Shown: positions 57,020 to 64,000 of the stretch, in pieces
How the letters are laid out: each line of letters begins with the position of its first letter
How positions within the stretch are numbered: position 1 is the stretch's first letter
Assembly: GCF_009745985.1 (NCBI RefSeq)
Contig: NZ_WFIX01000175.1
Coordinates: 434,001 to 498,000, forward strand
Source: Microbacterium karelineae
GTDB taxonomy: Bacteria > Actinomycetota > Actinomycetes > Actinomycetales > Microbacteriaceae
Direction: 5' to 3'
DNA: 64,000 bases
Translations under genes and position numbers: made by a program
The notes under the pieces: generated by a model
Database searches by the model: none
Seen by the model: the letters and a program-made list of their open reading frames with translations, nothing else
What the model was told of the DNA's origin: nothing

Positions 57020-58082
57020 CACACCGAACCCGACCACCGTCACGATCCACGCCGACGGCGTCGCCATGGTGCAGCTGCTCGGCCCGCAGGACAAGCTCCT
57101 GCGCATGGTCGAGAGCGAGCACCCCGACGTCGATGTGCACGTGCGCGGCAACGAGATCACGCTCTCGGGATCCGAGGACGCCGTCGGCGCGGCGCGCGCC
57201 CTCGTCGACGAGCTCCTCGAGATGACCCGGCGCGGCCACGACCTCGGCCCCGCCGATGTGCGGGCATCCAATCGCGTGCTCCAGGAGTCCGGCGAGCGCC
57301 CCAGCGAGGCGTTCGGCGAGGCGATCCTCGCCACGCGCGGCAAGACGATCCGAGCCAAGACGATGGGCCAGCGCGACTACGTCGACGCGATCGACCAGAA
57401 CACGATCGTGTTCGGCATCGGACCGGCGGGAACCGGCAAGACCTACCTCGCCATGGCGAAGGCCGTGCAGGCGCTGCAACGGCGCGAGGTCAGCCGGATC
57501 ATCCTCACGCGACCGGCCGTGGAGGCGGGGGAGCGGCTCGGGTTCCTGCCCGGCAGCCTCACCGACAAGATCGACCCGTACCTGCGCCCCCTGTACGACG
57601 CCATCAACGAGATGATGGATCCCGAGGCCGTGCCGAAGCTCATCGCAACGGGCACGATCGAGGTCGCCCCGCTCGCGTACATGCGCGGGCGCACCCTCAA
57701 CGACTCGTTCGTCGTGCTCGACGAGGCGCAGAACACGACGCCCGAGCAGATGAAGATGTTCCTCACGCGGCTCGGGTTCGGCACGCGGATGGTCGTCACG
57801 GGCGACATCACCCAGGTCGACCTGCCCGGCGGCACGAGCGGCCTGCGCGTCGTGAACAAGATCCTCACCGACGTCGAGGACATCCACTTCGCCCAGCTCA
57901 CGAGCGCCGACGTCGTCCGCCACACCCTCGTGGGCCGGATCGTCGACGCCTACAGCGCCTATGACGAGAAGCGCACGGCGCACCGGGCGGAGCTCGACGA
58001 GGCGCGCGAGTTCGCGAACCGCGCCGAACGCCGTCGCGGCATGACGCCGCGCGACCGATCCCCGAAGCGAGGACGCTCATGA
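57012..58082 (+). CDS. phoH: PhoH family ATPase
   Basis: 356 residues from TTG 57012, chosen because GGAGGAG lies 10 nt upstream and the next in-frame start (ATG 57066) would remove the conserved N-terminal domain. An N-terminal KH-like region ([20 protein letters not shown]) precedes the ATPase core: [20 protein letters not shown] (Walker A, about residue 138), [37 protein letters not shown] (Walker B) and [14 protein letters not shown]. PhoH is thought to work with YbeY in RNA metabolism; ybeY follows with a 4-base overlap. Confidence 0.94.
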   Translation: MADTPNPTTVTIHADGVAMVQLLGPQDKLLRMVESEHPDVDVHVRGNEITLSGSEDAVGAARALVDELLEMTRRGHDLGPADVRASNRVLQESGERPSEAFGEAILATRGKTIRAKTMGQRDYVDAIDQNTIVFGIGPAGTGKTYLAMAKAVQALQRREVSRIILTRPAVEAGERLGFLPGSLTDKIDPYLRPLYDAINEMMDPEAVPKLIATGTIEVAPLAYMRGRTLNDSFVVLDEAQNTTPEQMKMFLTRLGFGTRMVVTGDITQVDLPGGTSGLRVVNKILTDVEDIHFAQLTSADVVRHTLVGRIVDAYSAYDEKRTAHRAELDEAREFANRAERRRGMTPRDRSPKRGRS

Positions 58083-58546
58083 TCGAGATCAACAACGAGT
58101 CAGGGGTCGACGTCGACGTCGACGCCCTCCTGCGCCTCGCGCAGCACGACCTCCGCGAGCTCCACGTGAGCCCCGACGCCGAGCTCGCGATCGTGCTCGT
58201 CGACGAGGGCGCGATGGAGCAGCTGCACGTGCAGTGGATGGACGAGCCGGGCCCGACCGATGTGCTGAGCTTCCCGATGGACGAGCTGCGCCCCGGATCC
58301 GCCGACATGCCCACCCCGCCGGGGCTGCTCGGCGACATCGTCGTCTGCCCGCAGGTGGCGGAAGGACAGGCCGAGACCGCCGGCCACTCGCTCCTCGACG
58401 AGATGTTCCTGCTGACGACGCACGGCCTGCTGCACCTGCTGGGCTACGACCACGCTCTCCCCGACGAGGAGCGCCGCATGTTCGCACTTCAGCGCGAGCT
58501 GCTGACCTCATTCGCGACGAGCGAGAGGCGGCGTCGCCGCGCATGA
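58079..58546 (+). CDS. ybeY: endoribonuclease YbeY (rRNA maturation factor)
   Basis: 155 residues from ATG 58079 (ATGA overlap with phoH). It has the family motifs [15 protein letters not shown] and [10 protein letters not shown], and the zinc site [11 protein letters not shown] followed by the DEER motif. YbeY acts in 16S rRNA 3'-end maturation and ribosome quality control. Its stop overlaps the next start as ATGA. Confidence 0.95.
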   Translation: MIEINNESGVDVDVDALLRLAQHDLRELHVSPDAELAIVLVDEGAMEQLHVQWMDEPGPTDVLSFPMDELRPGSADMPTPPGLLGDIVVCPQVAEGQAETAGHSLLDEMFLLTTHGLLHLLGYDHALPDEERRMFALQRELLTSFATSERRRRRA

Positions 58547-59934
58547 TCGAGGCCCTCCTCATCATCGGCGCGATCGTCCTCGTCGTTCTCGCCGGCTTCA
58601 TGACGGCCCTCGACTCCGCCCTCTCGGTGACGTCCACGGCCGATCTCGTCGACATGGCGGCCGAGGGGCGCAGCACGCGCTCGCTCGCTCATATCGCGCG
58701 TGATCGCGATGCGCACGACAACGCGATCACGCTCCTCCGAGTTCTGTGCGACGTCGGGGCCGTCGCGCTCATGGCCTCGGCGTTCTCGCTGATCTTCGAG
58801 AGCGACCTCTGGGGCGTCCTCGTGACGGTCGTCGTCATGACGATCCTCATCTACGTCGTCGTCGCGTCCGCGCCCACGACCGTGGGGCGCCGCTACGCCG
58901 AGGGGATCCTCGCCGTCGGTGCGCCGACGATCCGCGGGGCGCGCATCGTGCTCGGCCCGATCGCGCGACCGTTCGCGGCCGCGAGCGCCAGGGTGATCCC
59001 CGGCGCCCGGCGGCGCGGCTTCGAATCCGAGGAGCAGCTGCTCTCCATCGTCGACGAGGCGGCCACGCACGCGCTCATCGAGGACGACGACCGCGAGCTC
59101 ATCCACTCGGTCTTCGACTTCACCGACCAGATCGTGCGTGCCGTCATGGTGCCCCGCACCGAGATGGTGACGGTCGACGCCGACGCGACGGCATCCGGGG
59201 CGGTCGACGAGTTCCTCTCGAGCGGACTGTCGCGCCTCCCTGTCGTCGACGGCGACGTCGACAACGTCGTCGGCGTGCTCTACCTGAAGGACCTCGTGCA
59301 GCACGCGTTCCGCGAGACGCCGGGGTGGCGCGTCGCGGCGGTGCGGGCCTTCGCGCGCCCTGCCCTGTTCGTGCCCGAGCAGATGCGCGCCGAGACGCTC
59401 CTGCAGCAGATGAAGGCGGATCAGGTGCACGTCGCGCTCGTCGTCGACGAGTACGGCGGGATCGCGGGACTCGTGACGCTGGAGGACCTCCTCGAGGAGC
59501 TCGTCGGCGACATCGCCGACGAGTACGACGCGCGCTCGAACGAGGTCGTCGACCTGCCGGACGGCAGCTTCCGCGTGAGCTCGGCGCTCGGCGCCGAGGA
59601 GGTGGGCGAGCTGTTCGGGATCGACATCGACGACGAAGACGTCGACTCGATCGGCGGGCTCATGGCGAAGACGCTCGGGCACGTGCCGCAGCCGGGCGAA
59701 CAGGTCGAGGTGGCCGGGCTCGTCCTCACCGGCGGCACCTCGCGCGGGCGGGGGCGCGGCATCGCGACGGTCTTCGTCGACCGCACGCCCGCGCGGCGCG
59801 CCGTTGACGACGTCCTCGGGCGCAGCCCCCGCACGGGCGAGCTGACGCTGCCCGACCCCGACGACCTCGACCAGGCCTCCGGCTCCCGCCGCGGGCAGAA
59901 GAAGACAGGCAGGAAGGGCGGACACGATGAGTGA
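58543..59934 (+). CDS. CNNM/CBS-domain membrane protein (hemolysin C/CorC family)
   Basis: 463 residues from ATG 58543. The N-terminal DUF21/CNNM transporter-like domain has four hydrophobic segments ([20 protein letters not shown] through [13 protein letters not shown]). Paired CBS domains follow ([40 protein letters not shown]), then a CorC/HlyC domain ([20 protein letters not shown]). The tail is Lys/Arg-rich. CNNM-type proteins affect Mg2+ or Co2+ transport; the 'hemolysin' name is historical. The gene sits between ybeY and era as in most actinobacteria, overlapping era by 8 bases. Confidence 0.92.
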   Translation: MIEALLIIGAIVLVVLAGFMTALDSALSVTSTADLVDMAAEGRSTRSLAHIARDRDAHDNAITLLRVLCDVGAVALMASAFSLIFESDLWGVLVTVVVMTILIYVVVASAPTTVGRRYAEGILAVGAPTIRGARIVLGPIARPFAAASARVIPGARRRGFESEEQLLSIVDEAATHALIEDDDRELIHSVFDFTDQIVRAVMVPRTEMVTVDADATASGAVDEFLSSGLSRLPVVDGDVDNVVGVLYLKDLVQHAFRETPGWRVAAVRAFARPALFVPEQMRAETLLQQMKADQVHVALVVDEYGGIAGLVTLEDLLEELVGDIADEYDARSNEVVDLPDGSFRVSSALGAEEVGELFGIDIDDEDVDSIGGLMAKTLGHVPQPGEQVEVAGLVLTGGTSRGRGRGIATVFVDRTPARRAVDDVLGRSPRTGELTLPDPDDLDQASGSRRGQKKTGRKGGHDE

Positions 59935-60826
59935 CGCACAGCGATCCGGATTCGTCACCTTCGTCGGACGGCCCAACGTCGGGAAGTCCACGCTCATGAA
60001 TGCGCTCGTGGGGGAGAAGGTCGCGATCACGAGCGAGAAGCCGCAGACGACGCGGCGCGCCATCCGCGGGATCCTCAACCGGCCCGAGGGCCAGCTCGTC
60101 GTCGTCGACACGCCGGGCGTGCACCGTCCGCGGACGCTCCTCGGACAGCGGCTGAACGACCTCGTCGAGTCGGTGCTCGGCGACGTCGACGTCATCGCGT
60201 TCTGCGCGCCCGCGAACGAGAAGGTGGGCCCCGGCGACCGGCGCATCGCGGAATCGCTCACGGGCTACCCGCGCGCGAAGAAGGTCGCGCTCGTGACGAA
60301 GACCGATGCCGCGAGCCGCGACCAGGTCATGGAGCGGCTCATGGAGGTCGACGCCCTGCGCGACGACTGGGCCGCCGTGATCCCGCTCTCGAGCGAGACG
60401 GGCGATCAGCTCGACGTGCTCGCAGGCGAGGTGCTCGCGCTCATGCCCGAGGGGCCCGCGCTGTACCCCGAAGGTGTCGTCACCGACGAGTCGATCGAGG
60501 ATCGCGTCGCCGAGGCCATCCGCGAGGCGGCGCTCGAGGGCGTCCGCGACGAGCTGCCGCACTCGATCGCCGTGCAGGTGCAGGAGATCGCGGGGCGCGA
60601 CGGCGACCCGGATCTCACCGACGTGTTCGCCGACATCGTCGTCGAGCGTGACAGCCAGAAGGCGATCATCATCGGGCGCAAGGGCGCCCGCCTGAAGGAC
60701 GTGGGCTCGCGGGCCCGCGCCGAGGTGGAGCCGCTCATCGGAACGCGCGTGTTCCTCTCCCTGCACGTGCGCGTCGCGAAGGAATGGCAGCGGGACCCCA
60801 AGCACCTCGGGCGGCTCGGGTTCTGA
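59927..60826 (+). CDS. era: GTPase Era
   Basis: 299 residues from ATG 59927. G1 GRPNVGKSTLMNAL, G2 QTTRRAIRG, G3 VDTPGVHRP, G4 TKTDA (the usual NKxD is TKTD, the common actinobacterial form) and G5 around LSSETG. The C-terminal KH domain has the GRKGARLKDVGSRAR RNA-binding motif. Era binds the 3' end of 16S rRNA and aids 30S assembly, matching ybeY and rsmE in the same operon. No clear terminator follows; the leu leader promoter begins 15 bases downstream. Confidence 0.96.
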   Translation: MSDAQRSGFVTFVGRPNVGKSTLMNALVGEKVAITSEKPQTTRRAIRGILNRPEGQLVVVDTPGVHRPRTLLGQRLNDLVESVLGDVDVIAFCAPANEKVGPGDRRIAESLTGYPRAKKVALVTKTDAASRDQVMERLMEVDALRDDWAAVIPLSSETGDQLDVLAGEVLALMPEGPALYPEGVVTDESIEDRVAEAIREAALEGVRDELPHSIAVQVQEIAGRDGDPDLTDVFADIVVERDSQKAIIIGRKGARLKDVGSRARAEVEPLIGTRVFLSLHVRVAKEWQRDPKHLGRLGF

Positions 60827-62722
<1,896 letters not shown>

Positions 62723-62740
62723 CCCCTCACACCCCGCTCC

Positions 62741-62835
62741 GCGGGTGTCTCCCCGGCGCCGCAGTCCCCCCGGCCGCGCCTTCGGCGGGGCCTCCCCGCC
62801 AGGCCCGATGCCGGCGGCGCCGGGGAGACACCCGC
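62741..62835. repeat. long palindromic element with 22-bp perfect arms
   Basis: 62741–62762 and 62814–62835 are exact reverse complements (22 bp) around a 51-base GC-rich loop, which itself folds (GGCGGGG…CCCCGCC at 62784–62800). It lies 18 bases past the leuA stop and 42 before recO. It could end leuA transcription, but is far longer than needed and resembles a REP/MITE-like element. Confidence 0.75.
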
Positions 62836-62877
62836 TGCGCTTCGTCTCCGTCCTCGATGCTGCGAGATGATGGATAG

Positions 62878-63597
62878 GTGCCCACATACCGCGACGACGC
62901 TGTCGTCCTCCGCACCCACAAGTTGGGGGAGGCCGACCGGATCCTGACGCTGCTCACGAGGCAGCACGGCAAGGTCCGCGCAGTGGCGAAGGGCGTGCGC
63001 CGCACGTCGAGCAAGTTCGGCGCACGCCTCGAGCCGTTCATGGCGGTCGACGCGCAGCTGTACATCGGCCGCAGTCTCGACATCGTGCAGCAGGTCGATC
63101 AGCTCGGCGCGTACGGCGCGGCGATCGCCGCCGACTACGACCGTTTCACCGCCGCGAACGCGATGGCCGAGGCGGCCGAGCGGCTCGTGGGCGAGGGCGA
63201 CCCGCAGCCTCAGCAGTTCTTCCTGCTCGTCGGGGCGCTGCGCTCGCTGTCCCGGGCGGAGCACGACCCGGGCGCGACGCGCGACTCGTACCTGCTGCGC
63301 GCCCTCGGCCTCAGCGGCTGGACCGTGCAGATCGACGCCTGCGCGCGCTGCGGGCTCGCCGGCACGCACGGGCGATTCTCCGCCCAGGCCGGCGGCGTCG
63401 TGTGCGAATCGTGCGCGCCCGCCGGCACGCCCCGCGCGGATCCCGACACTCTCGGCGTGCTCGCGGCCCTCCTCGAAGGCGACTGGCCGACGGTCGACGA
63501 CGCGGATCGGGCGACCCTCGACCGTGCGTCCGGCCTCGTCGCCGCGTACGCGCAGTTCCACCTCGAGCGCGCGATCCGATCGCTCGGGAGAAGGTGA
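62878..63597 (+). CDS. recO: DNA repair protein RecO
   Basis: 239 residues from GTG 62878, with no ribosome site; GATGAT six bases upstream may be the −10 of a leaderless transcript. The N-terminal OB fold is [20 protein letters not shown] with [18 protein letters not shown]. The helical domain includes [12 protein letters not shown] and [16 protein letters not shown], the latter starting a zinc finger closed by [10 protein letters not shown]. RecO loads RecA with RecR onto SSB-coated DNA. It is convergent with the isoprenyl transferase gene, 21 bases apart, with no obvious terminator between. Confidence 0.94.
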   Translation: MPTYRDDAVVLRTHKLGEADRILTLLTRQHGKVRAVAKGVRRTSSKFGARLEPFMAVDAQLYIGRSLDIVQQVDQLGAYGAAIAADYDRFTAANAMAEAAERLVGEGDPQPQQFFLLVGALRSLSRAEHDPGATRDSYLLRALGLSGWTVQIDACARCGLAGTHGRFSAQAGGVVCESCAPAGTPRADPDTLGVLAALLEGDWPTVDDADRATLDRASGLVAAYAQFHLERAIRSLGRR

Positions 63598-63618
63598 CAG
63601 CCGCGGCGCGACCCGTTG

Positions 63619-64000
63619 TCAGGCCCTGTCGATCGCACCGCCGTAGCGGCGATCGCGGGCGTGGAACGTCTGAATGGCGCGCCAGAGGTTCTCGCGCGTG
63701 AACTCGGGCCACAGCGCGTCATCGAACACCATCTCGGCGTACGACGCCTCCCACATCATGAAGTTGCTCGTGCGCGTCTCGCCACCCGAGCGGATGAACA
63801 GATCCACGTCCGGCATGTTCGGCAGGTAGAGGTTCTTCGCGACCATCTTCTCGCTGATCGCCGACGGCCTCACGCGCCCCGCCTGCACGTCCTCGGCGAT
63901 CCTCCGCATCGCGTCGACGACCTCCCATCGCCCGCCGTAGTTGATGCACATCGCGAGCGTCATCGTCGTGTTGTCGCGCGTCAGCTCCTCCGCGGCCTGC
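63619..64000 (-). CDS. uppS: cis-isoprenyl diphosphate synthase (UppS family), 3' part only
   Basis: The frame runs off the right end of the window; only the C-terminal ~126 residues are present, beginning QAAEELTRDNTTMTLAMCIN. Family landmarks: CINYGGRWEVVDAMRRIAED, LPNMPDVDLFIRSGGETRTS (the conserved R-SGE-R diphosphate-binding motif) and NFMMWEASYAEMVFDDALWP. These match undecaprenyl/decaprenyl diphosphate synthases, which build the lipid carrier for cell-wall precursors. Actinobacteria often have two paralogues of different chain length, so which one this is cannot be said from the part seen. Confidence 0.92.
   Translation of the reverse strand, partial: QAAEELTRDNTTMTLAMCINYGGRWEVVDAMRRIAEDVQAGRVRPSAISEKMVAKNLYLPNMPDVDLFIRSGGETRTSNFMMWEASYAEMVFDDALWPEFTRENLWRAIQTFHARDRRYGGAIDRA

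Overview
The window is chromosomal DNA of a high-GC actinobacterium (roughly 70% G+C outside one island). It most likely comes from a member of the Microbacteriaceae, such as Microbacterium or a close relative. This rests on gene content and order: lepA–DUF1990–hemW–hrcA–dnaJ–rsmE–HIT–phoH–ybeY–CBS protein–era–leuA–recO–uppS; imuA'–imuB–dnaE2 under an actinobacterial SOS box; comEC–comEA–holA–rpsT; and fused two-domain peptide-ABC ATPases. Genus and species are inference. No tRNA, rRNA, CRISPR array, transposase or integrase was seen.

Layout. 1–2054: end of a surface-sugar locus (NeuB-type synthase, 5' truncated by the window edge, overlapping a putative glycosyltransferase). 2183–13303: a secreted polymorphic-toxin island, made of a LamG/DNRLRE-like surface protein, a 2258-residue RHS/YD-repeat protein with a variable C-terminal toxin tip, an overlapping DUF6188-like immunity gene, and two small orphan genes. 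Base composition drops sharply at the toxin tip and immunity gene. 13328–16815: HAD phosphatase, Nudix CoA pyrophosphatase (apparently starting at CTG) and a one-chain IICBA sugar PTS permease. 16911–22298: first peptide ABC transporter operon. 22460–25376: 3-methyladenine DNA glycosylase-like protein, M18 aminopeptidase, SRAP/YedK protein. 25404–25642: an unusual array of 14-bp repeats at ~31-bp steps, three in one orientation then four inverted. 25758–26246: SipW-like signal peptidase.

26262–32262 is the SOS mutasome: imuA', imuB (with a decapeptide-repeat N-terminus) and dnaE2, overlapping and read leftward from a 20-bp palindromic LexA box. 32296–33830 is a small variable patch: hairpin-forming repeats on both sides of an endonuclease-domain gene and a 5'-truncated 2'-5' RNA ligase remnant. 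33875–41337 carries App1, DedA, leuS, comEC and comEA. 41492–43708 carries holA, rpsT and an alpha/beta hydrolase. 43779–49491 is a second, unrelated peptide ABC operon, with its lipoprotein gene last.

49884–62722 is a long rightward housekeeping block. lepA has a near-leaderless promoter. hrcA–dnaJ sits behind a CIRCE operator, so HrcA should repress itself and DnaJ, and the following rsmE–HIT–phoH–ybeY–CBS–era genes are tightly packed. leuA is preceded by a 16-residue leader peptide with four consecutive leucine codons and a hairpin, the classic layout of leucine attenuation. recO and the 3' part of an isoprenyl transferase gene close the window.

The best candidates for something not well described are the 25.4–25.6 kb inverted repeat array, the hairpin-repeat family at 32.3 and 33.8 kb, the LamG–RHS toxin/immunity island, and the leuA leader.
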